Shown piece by piece: positions 27,419-34,782 of a DNA stretch of 64,000 nt. The first letter of the stretch is position 1. Each line of letters opens with the position of its first letter. Origin of the DNA: Pseudomonadota bacterium (GTDB lineage: Bacteria > Desulfobacterota > Desulfobulbia > Desulfobulbales > Desulfocapsaceae); NCBI GenBank assembly GCA_023412495.1, contig JAEYNP010000013.1, forward strand, positions 124,001 to 188,000, written 5' to 3'. The translations under genes and the position numbers were made by a program. The notes under the pieces are model-generated. The model was not told the DNA's origin. It saw only the letters and a list, made by a program, of their open reading frames with translations, and did no database searches.

Positions 27419-28109
27419 GAATATCGACGCGTCCTACGGCGATGTCCAGGTCATCTACGACCTGTCGCTGAAGGTCGAAAAGAAGGAAGTCGTGTCCATC
27501 ATCGGTGGCAACGGCGCCGGCAAGTCGTCGCTTTTGCGGGTCATCTCCGGCCTGATGAAGCCCAACGCCGGAAAGATCACTTTCGAGGGCAGGGAAATCC
27601 ACAACGAGCCCCCGGAGAACATCGTCACCCACGGCGTCATCCATGTCCCGGAAGGGCGGCGGCTCTTCCCGCTCATGTCGGTCAAGGACAACCTCCTGGT
27701 CGGCGCCTACAACGCCCGCGCCCGGGCCGAGACCGAGAAGACCCTGGCCGAGGTCTACGAGCTCCTGCCGCGCCTGGCCGAGAGGGAGAATCAGCTGGCC
27801 ATGACCCTTTCCGGCGGCGAGCAGCAGATGGTGGCCATCGGACGGGGCCTCATGTCCAAACCTCAGCTTTTGATGCTCGACGAGCCGTCGCTGGGACTTG
27901 CCCCGATCCTGATCAATGACATCTTCAAGACGGTCCGCAAGATCGCCGATCACGGCATCACCGTGCTGATGGTCGAGCAGGACGTCCGCCATTCGCTCTC
28001 CCTCTCCGACCGCGGCTACGTGCTCGAGCACGGCCGGGTGGTGATGGAGGGCAAGGCCGATGCGCTGATCGACGATCCCCATATCAAAAAAGCTTATCTG
28101 GGACTTTAG
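27399..28109 (+). CDS. livF: Branched-chain amino acid-type ABC ATPase, LivF family
   Basis: The 236-residue ATPase has Walker A GGNGAGKSS, signature LSGGEQQM, Walker B LLMLDEPSLGLAP and switch His replaced by Gln in MVEQDVR, the usual LivF form. IVTHGVIHVPEGRRLFPLMSVKDNL is the family Q-loop region. It completes the importer with LivH, LivM and LivG. Its stop codon TAG (28107-28109) is the opening of an R1 repeat copy. Confidence 0.92.
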   Translation: MSLLKIENIDASYGDVQVIYDLSLKVEKKEVVSIIGGNGAGKSSLLRVISGLMKPNAGKITFEGREIHNEPPENIVTHGVIHVPEGRRLFPLMSVKDNLLVGAYNARARAETEKTLAEVYELLPRLAERENQLAMTLSGGEQQMVAIGRGLMSKPQLLMLDEPSLGLAPILINDIFKTVRKIADHGITVLMVEQDVRHSLSLSDRGYVLEHGRVVMEGKADALIDDPHIKKAYLGL

Positions 28110-28320
28110 TACCTTAGAAATTCTTTCTTGCTTTTTAAGGCAGTATTTCGTGAAGGTACTTACACCCCTCAAGGGGGCATTGAAATGAGTCCCCTCTGCT
28201 GTCGGAGGGGATGACAGCCCTTGGGTTGCGGGCGCAGCCCGCATTGAACCTAGAAATTCTTTCATGTTTTTTGAGAAAGAATTCCGTGAAGGTACTTATA
28301 GCCCCCTTGTGGGGTGGTAA
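28107..28320 (+). repeat. R1 dispersed repeat, copy f, extended with a second first-module
   Basis: A full copy (TAGTACCTTAGAAATTC, an extra CCCCTCAAGGGGG hairpin, CCCCTCTGCTGTCGGAGGGG, GCGGGCGCAGCCCGC) is followed at about 28250 by another first-module hairpin (CTAGAAATTCTTTC to GAAGGTAC) and CCCCCTTGTGGGG. It overlaps the livF stop codon. Confidence 0.85.
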
Positions 28321-28355
28321 GCGAGATCTCTTCGCAGCGACTCCACCGGATGATT

Positions 28356-28413
28356 CGATCAAGTCTCAAGGGCAACCCTCTCCAGCGCCTTAAGACTTGA
28401 TCGTCTTTTCTTC
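28356..28413 (+). terminator. Inverted repeat with T-rich tail after the liv genes
   Basis: CGATCAAGTCTCAAGG (28356-28371) pairs with CCTTAAGACTTGATCG (28388-28403), one mismatched position, loop of 16, followed by TCTTTTCTTC. The long stem and pyrimidine tail suggest termination of the liv transcript before the oxidoreductase unit, although the tail is not a pure T-run. Confidence 0.6.
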
Positions 28414-28525
28414 AGCGAATCATAATTCCTCCGTTTCAGCACTCGGCGATCCACATGCTAATCGCTGTGATTCATAAACGGAGCGCCACTCCCCCGGTAA
28501 ACCGCTTTTCTCGCAATTTTTAGGC

Positions 28526-28541
28526 TGGTATATTTTTTGCT
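28526..28541 (+). promoter_or_regulatory. Sigma-54 promoter (-24/-12) for the aldehyde oxidoreductase gene
   Basis: TGGTATATTTTTTGCT has the invariant GG and GC exactly 12 bases apart and a perfect TTGCT at -12; the -24 part is TGGTAT rather than TGGCAC. It lies 77 bases before the ATG. No copy of the GTCAAC-N4-GTTGAC palindrome is seen upstream of it. Confidence 0.65.
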
Positions 28542-28618
28542 GCCAAAAAAACGTTCGCAAATATGCAGAAAACACATATTTCTTGCAAGAAAATACCTCA
28601 ACTTCTCCAGGTGAAACG

Positions 28619-31303
28619 ATGAAGAAAGTGCAAATCAGCGTCAACGGCGTCCGCCATGAATGGATCGCCGAACCGAAGACGGTGCTGCTCGACCTGCTGC
28701 GCGAGGACCTGCGGCTGACCGGCGCCAAGCAGAGCTGCGACCGCAAGGGCCAGTGCGGCGCCTGCGTGGTAATAGTCAACAAAAAAGCCGTGCGTTCCTG
28801 CCTCTCCCGAATTGCCGATCTCGACGGTGCCGAAGTCATCACCGTGGAAGGACTCGGCACGCCGGACAACCCCCACCTCATCCAGGAGGCCTTCGTGCTT
28901 ACCGGCGCCATCCAGTGCGGGTTCTGCACGCCGGGCATGATCATGGCCGCCAAGGCCCTGCTCGACAAGAACCTGAACCCGACCGACGAGGAGATTGTTG
29001 ATGCCCTGCGCCGCAACCTCTGCCGCTGCACCGGCTATACCAAGATCATAGAGGCGGTGAAGCTGGCCGGGCGGTTCCTGCGCGGCGAAGCGAACCCTGA
29101 GGATATTCGCCCGAAACCGGACGAGAGCGCAATGGGCGTCTCCCACCCCAGGCCCTCGGCCATGGCCAAGGCCTGCGGCACCGCCCACTTCACCGCCGAT
29201 TTCCGGCTGCAGGGGGCTCTCGAGCTGGCGGTCTTGCGCAGCCATCTGCCCCATGCCAGGATCGTCAAGATCGATGCCGGCGAAGCCGAGAAAATGGCCG
29301 GGGTGGCCGGCATCCTCACAGCCGCCGACATCAAGGGCACCAACACCCTCAAGTACCTGCGGCCGGACAGGCCGGTGCTCTGCGGCGACCGGGTCCGCTA
29401 TATCGGCGACCCGATCCTGGCGGTGGCCGCCGAGACCCGCGCCCAGGCCGAGGCGGCGCTGGCCGTGATCAAGGTCGAACTCGAGGCGCTGCCGGTGCTC
29501 GACAGTCCCGAGGCGGCACTGGCGGATGGCGCGCCGCAGCTCCACGACGACATCGCCAACCTGTGCTACGACCAGCCCCAGATCAAGGGCGATGCCGCCC
29601 GGGCCCTGGCAGCTTCGGCCGCGGTGGTCGAGGCGAAGTTCAGGACCCAGATCAACCACCAGGCACCGCTCGAACCGGAAGCGACCATCGCCTACTGGGA
29701 AGAGGCGGAAGAGGAAGGCGAGGACGACAAGCTGGTCATCGTCGGGCGCTCCATCAACATCCATTATCACCTGAGCATGCTCCAGGCCGCACTTGGCTGG
29801 GAGAACATGAGATACATCGAAGCCTATTCCGGCGGCCAGTTCGGCATCAAAATCGACGTGATCTCCGAAGGCATCGCCGGCGCGGCGGCCATCCGTTTCC
29901 GCCGGGCGGTCCGCTATATCCCGAGCCTCGCCGAATCGATGCTGATGACCTCCAAGCGCCACGCGTTCACCCTCGACGTGAAGCTCGCGGCCGACGAGCG
30001 CGGCATGCTGACCGCCTACTGCAACGATTTCGTGGTCGATAAAGGCGCCTACTACTCGATTGGTCACGTTGTCGCCTACCGGGCCCTGCTCATGCTGTCC
30101 GGCTCCTACAACATCCCGAACGTCGATGCCCGCGCCAGGCTGGTCTACACCAACAATCCCTGGGGCAGCGCCGCCCGCGGCGCAGGTCCCCCACAGGCCA
30201 ACTTCGCCCTGGAGTGCGCCATGGGCATGCTGGCCGATAAGCTTGGGCTGGATCCCTTCGAGTTCCGGCTGCAGAACTCGCTTCAACCCGGCCAGAGCAA
30301 ATCGACCGGCCGGGCGGTCACCGAGTGGCCGCTGCCCGAACTGATGGAGGCGATCCGGCCCCATTACCGGCGGGCCCTGGCGGATGCCGAACCCTTCCGC
30401 ACGGGACGGCTCCGGCGCGGTGTGGGCATCGCCACCGGGTCGTTCGGCATAGGGGGGCCGGGCGATGTCTCGGTGGCCTCGGTGGAACTGGACGACGACG
30501 GCGGGCTTTCCATCTACGCGGCGGCGGCCGACCCGGGCGAGGGCAACGACTCGATGCTCTGCCAGCTCGCCGCCCGGTTCATGGCCATGCCGATCGACCG
30601 CATCCGCCTGCACACCAGGGATACGGACAACACCGCGGCCAGCGGCCCAGCAGCAGGCAGCAGGATCACCTATATGATCGGCGGCGCGCTGATCGAAGCC
30701 CTCGGCCAGCTGAAGGAGGCGATGGCCGAGACCGGCGCGACCACCGGTGCAGCCCTTGTTGAAGCCGGGAAGGCGAGGAAATATCTGGGCCGTAAGAAAA
30801 ATGAGGATGCCGGTCCTCTCGATCCGCAGACCGGCCAGGGGCCGTCCTTCGAATCCCAGGTGCATTCCGTGCAGCTGGCCGAACTCGAGGTGGACATGGA
30901 GACCGGCAAGGTGAGGGTCCTGAAGATGACCTGCGCCGTCGACGCAGGTCCGGTGATCAACCCCCAGAACCTCACCGGCCAGCTCGAGGGCGGTATGGAC
31001 ATGGGCGTGGGTTATGCTCTCCGCGAAGAATATGTTGCCGGCAAAACCAAGGATTGGGTAAGCTTCAAGTTTCCGACCATCAAGGAACATTTTGCCATGG
31101 AAACGATCATTCGCGAGACTGTCCGGCCGAAGGGCCCGCTCGGCACCACCGGCATCGGCGAGATGTGCATGGTGCCGACCGCCCCGGCGGTGATCAACGC
31201 CATCAACCATGCCGCAGGCGTCTGGATCTGCGAATTGCCGGCGACCCCGGAGAAGGTCAAGGCCGCCCTGATGGAGAAAGCGACGAAAGGCGTGGCGGCG
31301 TAA
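28619..31303 (+). CDS. Molybdenum aldehyde oxidoreductase, single-chain MOP type
   Basis: About 894 residues, close to the 907 of the Desulfovibrio gigas enzyme. The N-terminal plant-type 2Fe-2S domain has Cys40, 46, 49 and 61, and the second 2Fe-2S domain Cys100, 103, 135 and 137. The two molybdenum-binding domains follow directly, with no FAD domain. Features include GGQFGIKID, the RGAGPPQANFALE cofactor loop and the catalytic Glu848 in GTTGIGEM. The family oxidises aldehydes (or related heterocycles) with water and passes electrons to flavodoxin or ferredoxin. ATG 28619 has AGGTGA upstream. The next genes encode sulfur-transfer proteins, fitting the need for a sulfido ligand on molybdenum. 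Confidence 0.9.
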   Translation: MKKVQISVNGVRHEWIAEPKTVLLDLLREDLRLTGAKQSCDRKGQCGACVVIVNKKAVRSCLSRIADLDGAEVITVEGLGTPDNPHLIQEAFVLTGAIQCGFCTPGMIMAAKALLDKNLNPTDEEIVDALRRNLCRCTGYTKIIEAVKLAGRFLRGEANPEDIRPKPDESAMGVSHPRPSAMAKACGTAHFTADFRLQGALELAVLRSHLPHARIVKIDAGEAEKMAGVAGILTAADIKGTNTLKYLRPDRPVLCGDRVRYIGDPILAVAAETRAQAEAALAVIKVELEALPVLDSPEAALADGAPQLHDDIANLCYDQPQIKGDAARALAASAAVVEAKFRTQINHQAPLEPEATIAYWEEAEEEGEDDKLVIVGRSINIHYHLSMLQAALGWENMRYIEAYSGGQFGIKIDVISEGIAGAAAIRFRRAVRYIPSLAESMLMTSKRHAFTLDVKLAADERGMLTAYCNDFVVDKGAYYSIGHVVAYRALLMLSGSYNIPNVDARARLVYTNNPWGSAARGAGPPQANFALECAMGMLADKLGLDPFEFRLQNSLQPGQSKSTGRAVTEWPLPELMEAIRPHYRRALADAEPFRTGRLRRGVGIATGSFGIGGPGDVSVASVELDDDGGLSIYAAAADPGEGNDSMLCQLAARFMAMPIDRIRLHTRDTDNTAASGPAAGSRITYMIGGALIEALGQLKEAMAETGATTGAALVEAGKARKYLGRKKNEDAGPLDPQTGQGPSFESQVHSVQLAELEVDMETGKVRVLKMTCAVDAGPVINPQNLTGQLEGGMDMGVGYALREEYVAGKTKDWVSFKFPTIKEHFAMETIIRETVRPKGPLGTTGIGEMCMVPTAPAVINAINHAAGVWICELPATPEKVKAALMEKATKGVAA

Positions 31304-31306
31304 TCC

Positions 31307-31663
31307 ATGTCTTCCGTCGACCCGTCGGCACAGGACGGTCTTTCGCCCGTGGTCCGGCGGATCTGCGGGCGGGAGATCGTCTTCGACGGCGAAGGTTTTT
31401 TCAACGACTTCGCCGACTGGGATGAGGAGACCTGCCTTTTTCTGGCAAGCGAGGCAGGCCTTTCCGAGCTGACGGAGCTCCACTGGCGGGTGATCCGGTT
31501 TTTTCGCGACTTTTACGGAAGCAACGGCCGGGCACCGCTCAACAGCCAGCTGCGCAAAGGCACGTCCATCCCGCTGCTGGAACTGGAAGCGCTCTTTCCC
31601 GGCGGCATCAGAAACGGCGCGCGCCGGCTGGCCGGGCTGCCTAATCCGAGAAGCTGCGCCTAG
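31307..31663 (+). CDS. TusE/DsrC-family sulfur carrier, single-cysteine form
   Basis: The 118-residue protein aligns end to end with TusE/DsrC: DGEGFFNDFADWDEETCLFLA, LTELHWRVIRFFRDFY and the C-terminal arm ARRLAGLPNPRSCA. The penultimate Cys117 (CysA) is present, but the position eleven residues earlier, Cys in DsrC of sulfite reducers, is Arg106. It is therefore a TusE-like carrier rather than a dissimilatory DsrC. It starts 3 bases after the oxidoreductase gene and precedes a cysteine desulfurase. I infer that it relays sulfur, perhaps to the molybdenum cofactor; tRNA thiolation is the alternative. Confidence 0.88.
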   Translation: MSSVDPSAQDGLSPVVRRICGREIVFDGEGFFNDFADWDEETCLFLASEAGLSELTELHWRVIRFFRDFYGSNGRAPLNSQLRKGTSIPLLELEALFPGGIRNGARRLAGLPNPRSCA

Positions 31664-31803
31664 GAGCCTGTCGGATTATGCCCTTTTTCCCCATATCTTC
31701 GTTAACTCAAAAAATTATCCTCGGAATATTATGTATACGCCTCCGGTAATTTTTCACGTTTGCCTCGATCTGAGAAAAAATTAACTATAATCCGACAGGC
31801 TCC
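31663..31803 (-). mobile_element. Palindromic MITE-like element P, copy 2
   Basis: A 141-base element with perfect-type termini GGAGCCTGTCGGATTAT and ATAATCCGACAGGCTCC. Read on the minus strand its interior matches copy 1 (ATATTCCGAGGATAA, CCGGAGGCGTATA), but the terminal stems differ in sequence while remaining paired. Its first base is the last base of the tusE-like stop codon, and it ends 7 bases before the next ATG. Confidence 0.8.
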
Positions 31804-31810
31804 AAGAAAG

Positions 31811-32947
31811 ATGATCTACCTCGACAACGCCGCCACCTCCCACCCAAAACCCGCCGAGCCCCTTCAGCGGGCGCTTGCCCGATACCTCGAACTGGGCGCC
31901 TCGCCAGGCCGTGGCGGCTATGACCGGGCGGTCGCGGCGGAAATGGCGGTGGCCGCCGTGCGGCAGAGGATCGCCGGGTTTTTCGGAGCCGGCGAAGGCG
32001 CGAGGGTCTGCTTCGCCGCCAACGCAACCGACGCGCTCAACACCCTCATCCAGGGGCTCATCTCCCCCGGCGATCACGTAATCAGCTCGCGCCTCGACCA
32101 CAACTCGGTCCTCCGGCCCCTGCACCACCTTAAGCGCCGGGGCATCATCGACCTTGAGCTTACGCCCTTCGACAGCCGGGGGCTGATCGATCCCGGCGCA
32201 ATCGAGGCCGCCATGCGGCGGGAGACCCGGCTGGTCGTCGTCACCCATGCCTCGAATGTCCTCGGCTCCATTCAGCCGGTGGCGGAAATCGGCGCGATCT
32301 GCCGGAAACGCGGGGTCCCGCTCGTTCTCGACACCGCCCAGTCGGCGGGTCTTATTCCCATCGCCATGGCCGACTGGCATGTCCAGGGTCTGGCCTTCAC
32401 CGGCCATAAGTCGCTGCTCGGTCCGACCGGCATCGGCGGCCTGGTTTTCGGCCCGGAACTCGACCCCAGGCCGATTCGCTATGGCGGCACCGGCACCGAC
32501 TCCGACAGCCTTTTTCAGCCGCAGGAGTACCCGAACAGGCTGGAGCCCGGCACCGTCAATCTCTTCGGCATCCTCGCCCTCGACGAAGGCCTCGATTATC
32601 TCGCCGTACGACAGACCAATCACCTCCATCACGAAATGCGGCTTACCCGGCGGCTGATCGACGGCCTGGCGCAGTTGCCGAAAATCCGCCTTCTCCCCAC
32701 CGATCTCTCGGCCCCGCGCCTGCCTCTCATCGCCTGCGCGCTTGATGGTCTCTCCAGTCAGGATGCAGGCGCCATCCTCGACGGCGACTTCGATATCGCC
32801 GTGCGCGCCGGCCTCCATTGCGCCCCCCTGGTCCACCAGGACCTGTCGACGCTTACCTCCGGCGCGATTCGCTTCTCCCCCGGCCCCTTCACCACCGAGG
32901 AAGAGATAGACCGGGCAATCGAGGCCATGACCATGATCGCTCGGTGA
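31811..32947 (+). CDS. Cysteine desulfurase (class V aminotransferase fold, EF2568-like)
   Basis: The 378-residue PLP enzyme has the family landmarks: YLDNAATSHPKP, THASNVLGSIQPV, DTAQSAG, the PLP Lys200 in FTGHKSLLGP and the catalytic Cys337 in RAGLHCAPL. The overall pattern resembles the cysteine-desulfurase subfamily found beside molybdenum hydroxylases rather than IscS. It would release sulfur from cysteine as a persulfide. Lying behind the oxidoreductase and the TusE-like gene, it may supply the sulfido ligand. ATG 31811 lies in AAGAAAG context immediately after element P. Confidence 0.88.
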   Translation: MIYLDNAATSHPKPAEPLQRALARYLELGASPGRGGYDRAVAAEMAVAAVRQRIAGFFGAGEGARVCFAANATDALNTLIQGLISPGDHVISSRLDHNSVLRPLHHLKRRGIIDLELTPFDSRGLIDPGAIEAAMRRETRLVVVTHASNVLGSIQPVAEIGAICRKRGVPLVLDTAQSAGLIPIAMADWHVQGLAFTGHKSLLGPTGIGGLVFGPELDPRPIRYGGTGTDSDSLFQPQEYPNRLEPGTVNLFGILALDEGLDYLAVRQTNHLHHEMRLTRRLIDGLAQLPKIRLLPTDLSAPRLPLIACALDGLSSQDAGAILDGDFDIAVRAGLHCAPLVHQDLSTLTSGAIRFSPGPFTTEEEIDRAIEAMTMIAR

Positions 32948-33114
32948 GATTGGTTCAGGGCATATCCGGATCTGCAGATAAGCACTGAATTTCTGCCGGC
33001 ACTGGATTTTCCCAAAGGCGAAATGCCTTATCGTTACCCTATAAGTCGCTCCTTCTTCCGGGCGGGTCGTTCCCGCTTGGGCTTACGAAATCATCTCCTG
33101 ATGAGGAAACAATC

Positions 33115-34542
33115 ATGACTCGCGCTTACAAGACCCTGATCGGCGGCGAGTGGCTGACGACCGGCAAGACCATGGATGTCATCAACAAATTCAGCGGCGA
33201 GGTCTTCGCCACCGTAGCGGTGGCGGACATGGAGCTCACCGCCATGGCCGTCGAATGCGCCGCCAAAGCCTTTACCACATTCCGCAGGATGCCGACCCAC
33301 CAACGGGCCAGGATCCTTGAGAAGGTCTCGGACATGCTGCTGGCGAGAGCCGAGGAAATAGCCGAAACCATAGCCTGCGAGTCCGGCAAGGCCTGGAAGT
33401 TCGCCATGAACGAGGTGCAGCGGAGCTCGGAGACCTTCAGGTTCGCGGCGGAGGAAGCCAAGCGGGGGCACGGCGAGGTGCTGCCCATGGACGCCAGCCG
33501 TTTCGGCGAGAACCGCATGGGCTATTTCATCCGCGAACCTATCGGCGTGATCGGCGCCATAACACCCTTCAACTTTCCGCTCAACCTGGTCGCCCACAAG
33601 GTCGCCCCGGCGATAGCCACCGGCAACACGGTGGTCCTGAAGCCGGCGTCGAGCACCCCGGTGTCGGCCATCATCCTTGCCGAAATCCTCACCGAAGCGG
33701 GTCTGCCAGCGGGCGTATTCAACGTGGCCATCGGCCCGGGCACCGTCGTCGGCGACACCATCGTCGTGCACCCCGACTGCCGCAAGATCACCTTCACCGG
33801 CTCGGCCGCGGTGGGCGAACAGATCATCAGGAAGGCCGGGATAAAGAGGGTGACCCTCGAACTCGGCAACAATTCCGCCGCCATCATCGAGGCGGACGCC
33901 GACCTGGCCAAGGCCGCCGCCAGGTGCGTGGTGAGCGCTTTCGCCAATTCCGGTCAGGTCTGCATCTCGCTGCAGCGGATCTACGTGAACCGTCTGGTGG
34001 TCGGGAAGTTTACGGGAATCTTCCTCGAGAAGGTGCGCGCCCTGAAAGTTGGCGACCCGCTCGACCGGGACTGCGACGTGGGTCCCATGATCGATGCCAG
34101 GGAACTTGAACGGCTGGATGCCTGGGTAAAAGAAGCCGTCGCCCAGGGTGCCACGGTTGCAGCCGGCGGCCGGGCCGAAGGCCCTATCTACCTGCCGACG
34201 GTGCTCACCGACGTCACGGAGGATATGAAGGTCATGTGCATGGAAGCCTTCGGTCCCCTGGTCTCCATCGTTCCCTACGAAGATTTCGGCGAGGCGCTCG
34301 CCCGCGTCAACAACTCGAACTACGGCCTCCAGGCCGGCATTTACACCAACGACCTCAACCGCGTGCTGGCGGCCATCGATGAACTCGACGTCGGCGGCGT
34401 GATGATCAACGACACCCCCACCTTCCGGGTCGACCAGATGCCCTACGGCGGCAACAAGATATCCGGCCTCGGGCGGGAGGGGGTGCGCTTTGCCATGGAG
34501 GAGATGACCAATATTAAGACGGTGGTGATTAACCGCAACTGA
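33115..34542 (+). CDS. NAD(P)-dependent aldehyde dehydrogenase
   Basis: The 475-residue cytoplasmic enzyme has all catalytic landmarks: PFNFPLNLVAHKVAPAIATGN, FTGSAAVGEQI (cofactor fold), general base Glu249 in LELGNNS, nucleophile Cys283 in SGQVCISLQ, and EAFGPLVSI near the end. It oxidises an aldehyde to acid or acts in a CoA-independent semialdehyde step; substrate unknown. The MOP-type enzyme upstream also acts on aldehydes, so the two could serve the same pathway by different electron acceptors. GAGGAAACAATC precedes the ATG. Confidence 0.9.
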   Translation: MTRAYKTLIGGEWLTTGKTMDVINKFSGEVFATVAVADMELTAMAVECAAKAFTTFRRMPTHQRARILEKVSDMLLARAEEIAETIACESGKAWKFAMNEVQRSSETFRFAAEEAKRGHGEVLPMDASRFGENRMGYFIREPIGVIGAITPFNFPLNLVAHKVAPAIATGNTVVLKPASSTPVSAIILAEILTEAGLPAGVFNVAIGPGTVVGDTIVVHPDCRKITFTGSAAVGEQIIRKAGIKRVTLELGNNSAAIIEADADLAKAAARCVVSAFANSGQVCISLQRIYVNRLVVGKFTGIFLEKVRALKVGDPLDRDCDVGPMIDARELERLDAWVKEAVAQGATVAAGGRAEGPIYLPTVLTDVTEDMKVMCMEAFGPLVSIVPYEDFGEALARVNNSNYGLQAGIYTNDLNRVLAAIDELDVGGVMINDTPTFRVDQMPYGGNKISGLGREGVRFAMEEMTNIKTVVINRN

Positions 34543-34782
34543 CACCGCAGATGGCAGAGAGTATTTCGCGGCCATTCCGGACAATCTGTGGTACGATTCA
34601 TGCAAACATCCCATCGATGATGCGATCAAAGGATCGTCGCCGCCCACCACCTCGGCGGTCTAAAAAGCAGGTCTCCTGAGGAATGCTGTATGTATGGGAG
34701 CATAGTCCCTTAAAGGTGGCGGCTGCAGCGAGCTGGACGGCGGAGGGTCTTCGACCTTATTGCGATGACCGAAGGAGACGGC

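Noticed and set aside
28107..28320. CRISPR-like array
   Set aside because: Repeated palindromic modules occur in tandem, but there are no regular spacers, the units differ in length and the same units are dispersed singly elsewhere.
28598..31483. Very long minus-strand open frame opposite the aldehyde oxidoreductase
   Set aside because: It is the mirror of a clear gene in GC-rich DNA; its translation is low-complexity, Gly/Ala/Arg/His-rich and matches no family. Similar mirror frames occur at 3750-5366, 20581-22278 and 33091-34650.
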